From: Cytophagales bacterium
Lineage (GTDB): Bacteria > Bacteroidota > Bacteroidia > Cytophagales > Spirosomataceae
Assembly (NCBI GenBank): GCA_024742395.1
Contig: JANSYO010000045.1
Coordinates: forward strand, 1-33,577
Length of the DNA: 33,577 nt
Direction: 5' to 3'
A program made the translations under genes and the position numbers. Below are positions 1 through 8,350 of the stretch, one piece after another (the first letter of the stretch is position 1; every line of letters begins with the position of its first letter). Under the pieces are notes generated by a model. That model had not been told where the DNA came from, searched no databases, and worked only from the letters and a program-made list of their open reading frames with translations.

Positions 1-205
1 CTTTATTCATGAAGCCATATTTGTTATTGATTTTAACCTTCGCTAAACCATCTTTAAAAGAATAGCCTGCACTAAATACAGAAGAAGGTAAAATGATCGG
101 CTCGGCAGCAGAAACTGTCAAGGTTAAAAAAGCAAGTAAAACGACTGCTATAGAAGTTTTGATGCTGTTAAAACTTTTTGTGTTGTGATGTGATTTATTT
201 CTCAT
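1..205 (-). CDS. WG-repeat (KWG) secreted protein, 5' end only
   Basis: The gene begins at an ATG on the minus strand (203-205) and runs off the left edge, so only the first 68 codons are visible. The N-terminus has a basic stretch followed by a hydrophobic core (TSIAVVLLAFLTLTVSAA) that looks like a signal peptide ending near residue 35. The mature part begins with GYSFKDGLAKVKINNKYGFM, which matches the start of a WG/KWG repeat (F-x-DGLA-x-V-x-x-x-x-KYGF). WG-repeat proteins are generally exported or surface proteins of unclear function. Length, repeat number and C-terminus cannot be judged. The reading frame and signal peptide are seen directly; the family call rests on a single repeat. 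Confidence 0.7.
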   Translation of the reverse strand, partial: MRNKSHHNTKSFNSIKTSIAVVLLAFLTLTVSAAEPIILPSSVFSAGYSFKDGLAKVKINNKYGFMNK

Positions 206-480
206 AATTTTTTCCGTTGACAGTACTAATAGTTCAAACCTTATGCCACAGAGGGTCTAAAACGGCCTTCTGAATAGCATAAAAGGCGTTTTTAGGATGA
301 ACATACCTGAATGTCGGGATGAACTTTAAAGTGGGTTGTACAAGTTTTTTTTAGGAAATTTCAAAAAAGTGGAAAAAACGGAAAAATCTTCGGCACATCA
401 TCAATCGTGCCAAAAGTCTAGTATTACTCAAAAAAGCTCTGAATGCACTTCTGGGGCATGTTTTTAAATTCAATGCGATA

Positions 481-498
481 TCTTGACAAATGTCAAGA
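481..498. promoter_or_regulatory. Perfect 18-bp palindrome, candidate operator
   Basis: TCTTGACA-AA-TGTCAAGA is an exact inverted repeat with 8-base arms and a 2-base centre. Its size fits the binding site of a dimeric helix-turn-helix regulator. It lies 121 bases upstream of the AHSA1-family gene and 276 bases upstream of the WG-repeat gene. There is no U-tract, so it is not a terminator. No regulator gene is visible nearby, so its ligand protein is unknown. The palindrome is seen; the operator role is inferred. Confidence 0.45.
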
Positions 499-562
499 GT
501 GCTGTTGCGACATCATTCCGGAAGAAAATTTGGTTCTGTTTTGGAAGTGAAACCCTATGAAA

Positions 563-591
563 TTTGCCCTTCTATATGGCCTTAAGATTTG
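563..591 (+). promoter_or_regulatory. Possible Bacteroidota-type promoter
   Basis: TTTG at 563-566 is followed after 16 bases by TAAGATTTG at 583-591. This resembles the Bacteroidota consensus TTTG-N17-19-TAnnTTTG, but the -7 box has a 3-base instead of a 2-base gap and the spacer is one short. A transcript would start near 597, about 20 bases before the ATG at 619. Confidence 0.3.
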
Positions 592-618
592 CTATATTAG
601 AAATCAAAAAAAAACGAT

Positions 619-1044
619 ATGAATGCTATCTACCACAGTTTTGTAGTGGAGGTTGATCCTCCAAAAGTGTTTGCCGCGATTACCGAACCCGAACATTTGA
701 TTCAATGGTGGCCTAAAAGATGCAGCGGCATTGCTGAAATAGGAGCAGAATATAACTTCTTTTTTGAAGAGCCTTATAATTGGTTTGCTAAAGTTTCTGA
801 AATAAAGGTCAATGAAAGCATTGCATTCAAAATGACTAAATCTGACCCGGACTGGGATCCAACCACGTTTGGGTTTGATTTAAAAGATCACAAAAAAGGA
901 ACCTATGTTTCATTCTACCATAAAGATTGGCCAGATCAGAATGAACACATGAAATATTCTTCATTTTGTTGGGCAATGCTTCTGAATGGCTTGAAAGACT
1001 ATTTAGAAAAAGGAAAAGTTATTCCTTTTGAGGAGAGGGCTTAA
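619..1044 (+). CDS. SRPBCC / AHSA1-family protein
   Basis: This 141-residue protein has the compact size and N-terminal pattern of the AHSA1 (activator of Hsp90 ATPase 1-like) branch of the START/SRPBCC fold. It opens with a first strand (YHSFVVEVDPPKVFAAIT), then the helix and tryptophan pair of the family (EHLIQWWP), and ends with a long helix (SSFCWAMLLNGLKDYLEKGK). Single-domain members bind hydrophobic ligands or act in stress and resistance, but the substrate cannot be read from sequence. The start at 619 matches the family N-terminus. Its last 26 bases overlap the 3' end of the convergent FMN reductase gene. The family call is fairly secure; the function is unknown. Confidence 0.8.
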   Translation: MNAIYHSFVVEVDPPKVFAAITEPEHLIQWWPKRCSGIAEIGAEYNFFFEEPYNWFAKVSEIKVNESIAFKMTKSDPDWDPTTFGFDLKDHKKGTYVSFYHKDWPDQNEHMKYSSFCWAMLLNGLKDYLEKGKVIPFEERA

Positions 1045-1582
1045 TTAGTTTTTCAGCAAAAGTAAGGTAGGACTTTAGGAAGAACTCTAGCCTTACCTGA
1101 AAGGTATCTTCCATTACTTTACCGTTTTCATCAATCACTTTATCCATATGTCCTACAGTTAACATTTGAGGAATAGGATATCCAAAAATAGAAAGGATGG
1201 TTTGCTGCAATTGATATGCGGCTCTAATTCCACCTAAAGCTCCGGTAGAGCCCGTAGCTACTCCTATCGGTTTGCCCTCAAAAGGTTTTTTAGCAAATAC
1301 ATCGATAAAGTTTTTCAAACCAGAAGAGATGGCTCCATTGTATTCAGGAGTCAGGAAAATGAGGCCATCAGAAGAATCCAATAGACTAAAAGTCTTTTCC
1401 AGTTTTCCTTCAGGGTCTGATACGTGTCCATATCTTTCTTCAAAGGTGGGTATTGCTAGATCTTTCAAATCAATTATATGAACATCATGGGTAGTTTTCT
1501 CTATTTCTATTTTCAAGGCCAGTGCAATGCGATGTGAGATTCTGTTTAGCCTGGTACTACTTGAAACTATAGTTATCTTCAT
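1019..1582 (-). CDS. NADPH-dependent FMN reductase (flavodoxin-like quinone/azo reductase family)
   Basis: This 187-residue protein belongs to the NADPH-dependent FMN reductase family. The first strand and phosphate-binding loop are VSSSTRLNR (residues 6-14), where S/T-rich and R residues bind the FMN phosphate. The family signature TPEYNGAISSGLKN spans residues 78-91, and a second flavin loop, GSTGALGG, spans 111-118. Such enzymes are cytoplasmic dimers that use NAD(P)H to reduce flavin, quinones, chromate or azo dyes; the physiological substrate is not predictable. The gene is downstream of, and on the same strand as, a GNAT gene with a 41-base gap, so they may be co-transcribed. The 3' end overlaps the convergent AHSA1 gene by 26 bases. 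Confidence 0.88.
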   Translation of the reverse strand: MKITIVSSSTRLNRISHRIALALKIEIEKTTHDVHIIDLKDLAIPTFEERYGHVSDPEGKLEKTFSLLDSSDGLIFLTPEYNGAISSGLKNFIDVFAKKPFEGKPIGVATGSTGALGGIRAAYQLQQTILSIFGYPIPQMLTVGHMDKVIDENGKVMEDTFQVRLEFFLKSYLTFAEKLIKPSPQKE

Positions 1583-1623
1583 ATAATTGGATTGTTTTGG
1601 TTTTCAAAATAATGGATTTGTTG

Positions 1624-2160
1624 TTATTCTAAAACTGCTTTGTACAATACATGTGACTCCAGGGCATGTCCTGAGGGTAATTTTGGATGTAAAAAACATC
1701 CCATGTGTTTCATCCCTATTTTTTGCATTACTCTTTGCGAAGGCAAATTGCTTTCAGAGGTAAAGCTGAATATCTCATTAAGTTTAGTCTCATTCTTCGC
1801 GTAGTGAAGACATGCCAGGGCTCCTTCTGTAGCAATGCCTTGGTTCCAGGAATCTTTCTTTAAACGCCAGCCAATTTCGACACAGGGCGTAAAGTAAGAC
1901 TCAAAGGTGGTGTCGTAAAGTCCGATAAAGCCAAGGAACTCCTCCGTATCCAATAAGTCTACAGCGAAGAAAGTATAAGCTGTTCTCGAGAATTGCTTTT
2001 TAAAACGTTCGATAGTTTGTGCAGATTCGCTTTCTGTCAAGGTTTTAGGGAAATACTTCATGACTTCTTTATCCTGGTTCATTGCCGCAAAAGGAGCGTA
2101 GTCTTTATCAAGCCAGTCTCTGAAACCAAGTCTTTCAGAAGTAAAAAGGTATTTAGACAT
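1624..2160 (-). CDS. GNAT N-acetyltransferase, RimJ/RimL type
   Basis: This is a GNAT-fold acetyltransferase of the Acetyltransf_3 (RimJ/RimL) type, 178 residues from the start chosen here. It shows the usual opening (TSERLGFRDW), the central strand region with EIGWRLKKDSWNQGIATEGA, which contains the acetyl-CoA-binding turn (W-x-x-G-x-A-x-E-A), and the later motif NLPSQRVMQKIGMKHMG. The acceptor, protein or small molecule, is unknown. An in-frame ATG also exists at 2182-2184. I prefer 2160 because the family N-terminus begins at MSKYLFTSERL and because the terminator ending at 2188 would leave almost no leader for the longer form. It may be co-transcribed with the FMN reductase gene downstream. 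Confidence 0.85.
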   Translation of the reverse strand: MSKYLFTSERLGFRDWLDKDYAPFAAMNQDKEVMKYFPKTLTESESAQTIERFKKQFSRTAYTFFAVDLLDTEEFLGFIGLYDTTFESYFTPCVEIGWRLKKDSWNQGIATEGALACLHYAKNETKLNEIFSFTSESNLPSQRVMQKIGMKHMGCFLHPKLPSGHALESHVLYKAVLE

Positions 2161-2187
2161 TGTAATAATTAGAAACGGGTTCATCTG

Positions 2188-2222
2188 AAAAAATAAGAAA
2201 GCTATCGATTGATAGCTTTCTT
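2188..2222 (-). terminator. Rho-independent terminator of the molybdenum hydroxylase operon
   Basis: On the minus strand a perfect 12-bp stem (AAGAAAGCTATC with GATAGCTTTCTT) and 4-base loop lie 24 bases after the stop of the large-subunit gene, followed by ATTTTTT. Position, strand and U-tract all fit termination of the two-gene operon before the GNAT gene. Confidence 0.85.
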
Positions 2223-2245
2223 AAATATTTGACTCATCTTTTTTC

Positions 2246-4381
2246 TTACAAGTAGCTTTCTACCTTGGAATCTTCCAGGTTAAAAGGCTGGCTGTATAGC
2301 CTTTTACCCGTCGCGGCAGCAATGGCATTAGCAATGGCCCCGCCGGTAGGTGGTAGGGCAGGTTCACCAAGACCAGTTGGTGATTTTCCATTGTCAACAA
2401 AATAGGCTTCTACCTCAGGGACTTCATTCATTCTTATGAGTCTGTAAGAATCATAATTTTTTTGTTCAGGTTCCCCGGCCTTAAAGGTCAGTTTACCATA
2501 CATAGCATGCCCTAGTCCGTCAGTGATAGCACCATAAATTTGATTCTGAGCACCACTTTGATTAATAACAATGCCACAGTCAGTAACCGCATAAACTTTC
2601 GTAAGAGTAGGGGTGCCTTTTATTTTCTTCATCTCAGCTACCTGAGCTACATATGAATTATGCGAGAAATAAACACTGAACCCTTGTGAAACTCCTTTCT
2701 TTTTGCCCCAGTTTGACTTCTCTGCGGCCATTTTTATGGCGGCAATAAATCGGTCAGGTTCATACGTTATTTTTCCTACCGGATTGGTGATAGCTTTATT
2801 AAACAGGCTTAATCTAAAAGCAACCGGATCTTTTCCTGCAGCCTGAGCTACCTCATCAAGGAAAGATTGCTCTGCATAAGCCAGGAAGTTTGTAATAGGT
2901 GCTCTCCATGGACCGGTAGTTATGGGTGACTTATAATTGACAGACTCTACCAATACATTTTCTACAGCTCCAGCCGGGAAATTGTCTTGTCTGGTGCAAT
3001 TGCCGGTGTTTAAGCCTACGCCCTTCAGGTGATAGGCAGTCATGTTTCCGTCCTTATCCAGTGCTGCTTTGAATCTATACCTTACTGCTGGTCTGTAGTA
3101 CCCTCCTGTAATATCATCTTCTTTTGTCCACGTTACTTTTACCGGTTTCTTAACTATACTTGATAGGTGTGCAGCTTCAATAGCATAGCCATCATCCAGC
3201 CTACGGCCAAAACCACCTCCCATTTTAGTAAGCTCTATGCTAATTTTATCTTCGGGAATGTCCAGAAGCTTCGAAACGGAGGATCTGGCTCTTCCGGGTG
3301 TTTGTGTAGGGCCAGCCATTTCTACCGTGCCGTCTGCCTTTACATGAGCAAAGAAATTCATTGGCTCCATAGGGCTATGTGGCAGGAACGGGCATTGGTA
3401 ATCTGCCTCAATAACTTTTGCTGCATCAGCAAATGCCTTTTTTACATCGCCATCTGAACGCATAGTGTCACCGCTGTTAGGATCATCCAGATGACTTTTA
3501 AAGATTCGGTCGTGGTCTTCAGTGCTCTCCAGGTCTTCGTCTTTTTTCCACTCAATGGCTACTTTCTTACGTGCCTGCATGATTTCCCAAGTAGTTTTAC
3601 CCACTATGGCTACCTTATTGTCAAAGGAAACAACCTCAACGATACCCGGCATTTTTAGGGCTTCAGTGGCATCAAATGATTTTAACTTTAAACCAAAAGC
3701 TGGCGGACGCTGAATCTGAGCGTTAAACATACCCTCTTTTTGATAATCAATACCATAAAGAGGTTTTCCCACCAGCAGATTGGCATTGTCAACGCCTTTG
3801 TGCCAGCCACCTATTAATTTATAATCTTTCTGATCTCTCAGTTTTACATCGGTAGGTGCTGTGAGTTTTTTTGCATCTTCTACTAACTCACCATAGCTGA
3901 TCGATTGACCATTGGCTCCTATTACTTTACCATCTTTTGTAGTTAAAGTACTTGCTGCTACATTCCATTTTTTTGCAGCAGCAGCTTTCATTAACTCTCT
4001 GGCCGTGGCTCCCGCATTTCTTAACCTATCCCATGAGTGTCTGATGGCACCACTTCCGCCAGTTAACTGTCGATCAAACTTATCAGACAAGTTAGCCTGC
4101 ACTACATTGACTTTATTGAAGTCAACGTCTAGTTCTTCTGCTACTATCACCGGGAAGGCCGTTTTAATACCTTGCCCAATCTCAGGGTTAGGCGAATAAA
4201 TGGTGATAGTATTGTCTGGAGAAATAGCTAAATAGGCATTAAATTCATGGGGAATTGCTGCAGTATCAACTACTTCGGCAGCAAAAGCTTTATTGCCCAG
4301 CCAACTAAAACCTATAACCAACCCGCCGGATAGAGCGGAGGCTGATTTAAGAAAATCTCTTCTTGAATGTGTATTGTTCAT
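2246..4381 (-). CDS. Molybdopterin-binding large subunit of a xanthine dehydrogenase-family (isoquinoline 1-oxidoreductase-like) hydroxylase
   Basis: This 711-residue protein is the molybdopterin-cytosine-dinucleotide subunit of a molybdenum hydroxylase, closest in layout to the IorB / periplasmic aldehyde oxidoreductase type. The N-terminus has a twin-arginine signal (SRRDFLKSASALSGG then a hydrophobic stretch to about residue 34), so the folded holoenzyme should be Tat-exported. The family motif GGGFGRR lies near residue 390, and GLGEPALPPTGG, carrying the catalytic glutamate, near residue 670. Such enzymes hydroxylate aldehydes or N-heterocycles with water as oxygen donor and pass electrons to the 2Fe-2S subunit. 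That partner is encoded 45 bases upstream. No FAD-binding medium subunit and no MCD/chaperone gene is in the window, which fits the two-subunit type. The substrate is unknown. Confidence 0.9.
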   Translation of the reverse strand: MNNTHSRRDFLKSASALSGGLVIGFSWLGNKAFAAEVVDTAAIPHEFNAYLAISPDNTITIYSPNPEIGQGIKTAFPVIVAEELDVDFNKVNVVQANLSDKFDRQLTGGSGAIRHSWDRLRNAGATARELMKAAAAKKWNVAASTLTTKDGKVIGANGQSISYGELVEDAKKLTAPTDVKLRDQKDYKLIGGWHKGVDNANLLVGKPLYGIDYQKEGMFNAQIQRPPAFGLKLKSFDATEALKMPGIVEVVSFDNKVAIVGKTTWEIMQARKKVAIEWKKDEDLESTEDHDRIFKSHLDDPNSGDTMRSDGDVKKAFADAAKVIEADYQCPFLPHSPMEPMNFFAHVKADGTVEMAGPTQTPGRARSSVSKLLDIPEDKISIELTKMGGGFGRRLDDGYAIEAAHLSSIVKKPVKVTWTKEDDITGGYYRPAVRYRFKAALDKDGNMTAYHLKGVGLNTGNCTRQDNFPAGAVENVLVESVNYKSPITTGPWRAPITNFLAYAEQSFLDEVAQAAGKDPVAFRLSLFNKAITNPVGKITYEPDRFIAAIKMAAEKSNWGKKKGVSQGFSVYFSHNSYVAQVAEMKKIKGTPTLTKVYAVTDCGIVINQSGAQNQIYGAITDGLGHAMYGKLTFKAGEPEQKNYDSYRLIRMNEVPEVEAYFVDNGKSPTGLGEPALPPTGGAIANAIAAATGKRLYSQPFNLEDSKVESYL

Positions 4382-4426
4382 AGCATCTATGCTTTATATC
4401 GTTAGGAATTGAGAGTCAAAGAAGAA

Positions 4427-4888
4427 TTAATTCATCTTTTCACCGGCTAGTTTCACCGCCTTTTTAATTCGGTGATAAGTACCACATCTGCATATATGCG
4501 GAGTCATAGTGGCTTCAATTTCTTCTTCGCTTGGTTTACTGTTCTCTTTTAAAAGAGCGGCTGCAGTCATCATTTGGCCAGCCTGGCAGTAGCCGCATTG
4601 CGGTACATCCAGTTCATCCCAGGCTTGCTGCACCGGGTGATCTCCGTTTTCTGAAAGCCCTTCAATTGTAGTGATTTCAGCACCCTCAAGTGAGGAGATG
4701 GGCATTACGCAAGATCTGATAGGACTCCCGTTCATGTGAACGGTACAGGCACCACATTGGGCTATGCCACAACCGTACTTTGTTCCTGGTAAACCCGCAT
4801 GTTCTCTAAGATACCAAAGTAGCGGGGTATTGGGGTCAATGTCTGTTTGATGAGACTGACCGTTAATTTTTAGATTTATCTGTGCCAT
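4427..4888 (-). CDS. (2Fe-2S)-binding small subunit of molybdenum hydroxylase
   Basis: This 153-residue electron-transfer subunit has both iron-sulfur clusters of the xanthine dehydrogenase small-subunit family. The plant-ferredoxin-type cluster is ligated by Cys40, 45, 48 and 60 (GCGIAQCGACTV then RSC). The second, all-helical cluster is ligated by Cys98, 101, 133 and 135 (CGYC and CRC). It has no signal peptide, so it is expected to reach the periplasm by hitch-hiking on the Tat signal of the large subunit, as is known for this family. The length is normal for IorA-type proteins. It is the first gene of the operon and the large-subunit gene follows 45 bases later. I could not identify a convincing promoter in the 124 bases upstream. 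Confidence 0.92.
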   Translation of the reverse strand: MAQINLKINGQSHQTDIDPNTPLLWYLREHAGLPGTKYGCGIAQCGACTVHMNGSPIRSCVMPISSLEGAEITTIEGLSENGDHPVQQAWDELDVPQCGYCQAGQMMTAAALLKENSKPSEEEIEATMTPHICRCGTYHRIKKAVKLAGEKMN

Positions 4889-5012
4889 GTCAGGTTTTTA
4901 TTGGTAGAATTTTATACAATTTAACCTGTTTTGCACGGAATACAAAAGTTGCTTTTAATGAGTAGATGTAAAGCAGTTAATCTCAGATCAAAAGCACAGA
5001 AATAATCAAAAT

Positions 5013-7484
5013 TTACTCTTTAAAGAAAACGCGTTTTACACGAGTCCCTATTTTGGTCAATATCTCGTATGGAATAGTTTCTAAGGTTTTGGCCACATCA
5101 AAAATATTGATTTGCTTACCAAAAACTTCAACGGAATCTCCTTCTTCAGCATTCACTTTTGAGATGTCAACCATGCTCATATCCATGCAGACATTGCCTA
5201 TGATGGGGCATAACTGGCCATTGATCCATACTTGTCCTTTGCCATTGCTGAGTTTTCTGTCAAAACCATCTGCATAACCTATTGCTATGGTGGCAATTCG
5301 CATATCTTCTTTTGCCAATCCCATTCTTGAATAACCCACGGTTTCGCCTTTTTTTACTTTTTTTATCTGAGAAATAGTGGTTTTAAGGCTAGCCACATTT
5401 TGTAGTTCTTCCTGATGAGAATCTGTAAAGTCTATACCATATAAACCTATACCTAAGCGTACCATGTCATAAGAAGCCTGCGGATAATTTGAAATGGCGG
5501 CAGTATTAGCAATATGTCTTAACGGTTTGTCTTTCAGTTGCCTGATCAAAGTGCCGGATAAGTGCTCAAAATTATTAATCTGTTCTAAAGTGAAATCTTT
5601 ATGTTTCTTTGAGTCAGACGCGGCTAAATGGCTGAAAATGGAAGCTACTTCCAGACATGACTCTTGGTGAAGGATATTGAGAAGTTCTTCTACATCATCT
5701 TTGATGAAGCCAAGTCTTTTCATTCCGGTATCAAGCTTCAGATGTATTTTTAGAGGCTTTGTGGGCTCATCATTAAAATGAATAAACTTAATTAACGACT
5801 GCAAAAGTCCAAGGCTATAGATTTCAGGCTCCAGTTTATAATCAATTAACTTCTTAAAACTCTCGGGCTGCGGATTAAGCACCATTATTGGCAAGTCAAT
5901 TCCATTTTCCCTGAGCTGAACTCCTTCGTCAGTATAGGCCACAGCCAGGTAGTCTACTCGATGATACTGTAATAAACTGGCTACCTCTGTACTTCCACTT
6001 CCGTATGCTGAGGCCTTCACCATGACCATCAGTTTTGTTTTCTCAGGCAAAAGGCTGCGGTAATAGTTTAAATTATGAGTTACAGCATCAAGATTCACCT
6101 CCAGCACAGTTCCATGCACTTTGTGAGTTAGTTCATTGACAATCTTCTCAAAAGTGAAATCACGAGCTCCTTTAACCAGAATAAGCTCGTTCTGAAAAGA
6201 TTGAATTGGGTGTCTGCTTAGAAATTCTTCAACAGAACTATAAGCCCCAATATTATTGAAAAGATCCTTGTGATTGATGAAATCAGGACCGATACCAATT
6301 ACTTTTTCGATCTCTGCTCCTTCCAGTAATTCACTTATTTTTCCATAAAGCTCTTTCTTTGGCTGACCAGACTGAAGAACATCACTCAGGATAATTGTTT
6401 TTTTTCGGTTTATGTGATGCTGATTCATGAAGTTAAGAGCCATTTGCAGGCCTCCAAAATCATTATTGTAGCTGTCATCAATTAGATAACAATTATTGAT
6501 GGCTTCCTTAAGCTCTAAACGCATGGCAATGGGCTTGAGACTATCTAGACCCGTCTGAATCATCTTTAGTGCTTCTTCAGAACCATACTCTTTGCTGAGT
6601 AAAATGTAAGAGGCAAAAAAACAATGAATGGCATTTTCAATTGATGCATCATCTACAAAAGGAACCTTTAGGTTAAATTCTTCCCCGTTCCAATAAATAT
6701 TTAGTTTACTGAATTTATCTTTTTTAGAAATATCTACCGTAGTGGTACCTTTTCCGTTCTTAGACCAGGAGAGAAGCTCAATTTTCGGATTTACGGCCTT
6801 CAGGAAAATTCTGATCTCTTCATCCAGTTCCGGATAGTCCTGAGAATAAATCAATGTTTTAGCTTTTCTGAAAAGTCTGAGTTTTTCAGTAACCTTTTGT
6901 TTTTGACTTCTGAACCCTTCGCTGTGTGCCGAGCCAATATTGGTAAAAATTCCAATCTCCGGATTTATGATTTCTTGCAGGCTTTGCATTTCGGCAGGTT
7001 GAGAAATGCCAGCCTCAAAAATGCCAACCTCATGTGTACTGTCCATTTGCCAAACAGAAAGTGGTACACCAATTTGAGAATTATAGCTTCTGGGGCTTTT
7101 AACAATTGTCTTAGACTTTTGAAGAATAGAGGAAAGCCATTCTTTAACGATGGTTTTACCGTTACTTCCGGTTATCCCGATAACGGGTATATCAAATTGA
7201 TTTCTATGATTTACCGCAATTTCCTGAAGTGTTTTGACCGGATTAGCTGTCACCCAAAATCGAGCTTTGGTGAGTAAAACACCATTGTCTTTAGCCCATT
7301 CCTCTGATACGATGAAAGATTTTACGCCTTTCTCCATTAATTCTTTAATGAATAAATGCCCGTCATGTCGTTCTCCCTTAATGGCTATAAAGAGTGTTTT
7401 AGAGGGTTGTGATAAAAAACGGCTGTCTGTAAGGAGTAATGGATGGGTATCCAGAATGGGATTATTTGTCACTTCAATATTCAT
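5013..7484 (-). CDS. murF-alr: Bifunctional UDP-MurNAc-tripeptide:D-Ala-D-Ala ligase / alanine racemase
   Basis: This 823-residue cytoplasmic fusion joins two steps of peptidoglycan precursor synthesis. Residues 1-450 are MurF-like: an N-terminal UDP-binding domain (FIAIKGERHDGH), the Mur ligase P-loop GSNGKT at 106-111, and a C-terminal ligase domain. From about residue 456 an alanine racemase begins, with the PLP-binding lysine at 490 (VKASAYGSG) and the catalytic tyrosine at 718 (VGYSR). A second conserved tyrosine at 737 (GYADG) keeps the 19-residue spacing seen in characterised racemases. The racemase makes D-Ala from L-Ala; MurF adds D-Ala-D-Ala to the UDP-MurNAc tripeptide. This fusion is characteristic of Bacteroidota. 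The gene is monocistronic as far as visible and is divergent from tatD with a 77-base gap. Confidence 0.95.
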   Translation of the reverse strand: MNIEVTNNPILDTHPLLLTDSRFLSQPSKTLFIAIKGERHDGHLFIKELMEKGVKSFIVSEEWAKDNGVLLTKARFWVTANPVKTLQEIAVNHRNQFDIPVIGITGSNGKTIVKEWLSSILQKSKTIVKSPRSYNSQIGVPLSVWQMDSTHEVGIFEAGISQPAEMQSLQEIINPEIGIFTNIGSAHSEGFRSQKQKVTEKLRLFRKAKTLIYSQDYPELDEEIRIFLKAVNPKIELLSWSKNGKGTTTVDISKKDKFSKLNIYWNGEEFNLKVPFVDDASIENAIHCFFASYILLSKEYGSEEALKMIQTGLDSLKPIAMRLELKEAINNCYLIDDSYNNDFGGLQMALNFMNQHHINRKKTIILSDVLQSGQPKKELYGKISELLEGAEIEKVIGIGPDFINHKDLFNNIGAYSSVEEFLSRHPIQSFQNELILVKGARDFTFEKIVNELTHKVHGTVLEVNLDAVTHNLNYYRSLLPEKTKLMVMVKASAYGSGSTEVASLLQYHRVDYLAVAYTDEGVQLRENGIDLPIMVLNPQPESFKKLIDYKLEPEIYSLGLLQSLIKFIHFNDEPTKPLKIHLKLDTGMKRLGFIKDDVEELLNILHQESCLEVASIFSHLAASDSKKHKDFTLEQINNFEHLSGTLIRQLKDKPLRHIANTAAISNYPQASYDMVRLGIGLYGIDFTDSHQEELQNVASLKTTISQIKKVKKGETVGYSRMGLAKEDMRIATIAIGYADGFDRKLSNGKGQVWINGQLCPIIGNVCMDMSMVDISKVNAEEGDSVEVFGKQINIFDVAKTLETIPYEILTKIGTRVKRVFFKE

Positions 7485-7543
7485 TAAAGGGCGAAGTTAT
7501 AGAGGATTCTTAATTGACCCGAAACATGGACGAAATATATTGG

Positions 7544-7551
7544 TAATTTTG
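7544..7551 (+). promoter_or_regulatory. Promoter -7 element for the tatD operon
   Basis: TAATTTTG matches the Bacteroidota -7 box TAnnTTTG exactly. No TTTG is found at the ideal distance upstream. Transcription would begin near 7557-7558, leaving about 4 bases before the ATG at 7562 or 13 before the in-frame ATG at 7571, which slightly favours the later start. Confidence 0.45.
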
Positions 7552-7561
7552 GCTCAGGAAA

Positions 7562-8350
7562 ATGAAAGGAATGATAGAAACACATGCCCATATTTACGAT
7601 GCGGCTTATGAAGAAGATAGAGAAGAGATGTTAAACAGAGCCCGTGAAGTGGGCGTGAGTGAAATTTGGATGCCAAATTGCAACTCTGGAACCATTTCAG
7701 GAATGATGGCTTTGGCTGAAGCCAATCCTGAATTTTGTATTCCGATGATGGGGCTTCACCCTTGTTATGTAAAAGAAGATTACCAACAAGAACTGGAAAC
7801 CGTCAAGAAATGGCTAAGTCAAAAGTCTTTCAAAATGATAGGGGAGATAGGGCTTGATTTCTATTGGGATTTAAGTTTTGTCAAAGAGCAGGAAAGGTCA
7901 TTCATTCGACAGCTGGAATTGGCTAAGGAGTATAATTTGCCTATTTGTATTCACTCTAGAAATTCGAAAAAGAACGAGCACAACGCTATTTTACGTTGCT
8001 GCGAATTAATTGAGGACTTTGGATGGAAAGACCTGAAAGGAATTTTTCACTGCTTTTCCGGTAATCTGGAAGAAGCCAAAAGAGTAATTGGGCTTAATTT
8101 CCTACTCGGTATTGGTGGAGTGTCAACATTTAAGAATGGGGGGCTTGATAAGGTATTGCCTTATATCTCTATTAATAGTTTAGTCTTAGAAACGGATGCT
8201 CCATATTTAGCACCCACACCACATAGAGGAAAAAGAAACGAAGTGGCATATATAGATCTGGTAGCAGACAGAGTCGCCTTGCTTATGGCAGTAACAAAAG
8301 AAGAAGTGGTTTTAAGAACAAAAGAAAATGCTTTAGCTTTAATGCCATGA
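7562..8350 (+). CDS. TatD-family metal-dependent hydrolase (3'-5' DNase type)
   Basis: This 262-residue protein is a TatD-family TIM-barrel hydrolase with all the metal-site motifs: THAH at the N-terminus, GEIGLDFYWD near residue 97, CIHSRNS, GIFHCFSGNLEEA, and LETDAPYLAPTPHRGKRNE towards the C-terminus. Characterised members are Mg-dependent 3'-5' exonucleases on DNA/RNA or D-aminoacyl-tRNA deacylases, so the exact activity here is uncertain. It is cytoplasmic with no signal. A second in-frame ATG at 7571 would give the start MIETHAH; I keep 7562 because the extra three residues are compatible with family members. Its stop codon overlaps the start of the M1 peptidase gene (ATGA at 8347-8350), so the two genes are translationally coupled. 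Confidence 0.9.
   Translation: MKGMIETHAHIYDAAYEEDREEMLNRAREVGVSEIWMPNCNSGTISGMMALAEANPEFCIPMMGLHPCYVKEDYQQELETVKKWLSQKSFKMIGEIGLDFYWDLSFVKEQERSFIRQLELAKEYNLPICIHSRNSKKNEHNAILRCCELIEDFGWKDLKGIFHCFSGNLEEAKRVIGLNFLLGIGGVSTFKNGGLDKVLPYISINSLVLETDAPYLAPTPHRGKRNEVAYIDLVADRVALLMAVTKEEVVLRTKENALALMP

Larger units (their letters stand above)
206..618. other. Intergenic region, 413 bases, no gene seen
   Basis: This gap separates two divergent genes. I found no open frame with a plausible start and no tRNA-like fold. It holds the perfect 18-bp palindrome at 481-498, a weaker inverted repeat (GGCAC...GTGCC near 392-411) and a possible promoter at 563-591. It is the longest non-coding stretch in the window, so regulation of one or both flanking genes is the simplest explanation for its length. 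Confidence 0.6.
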
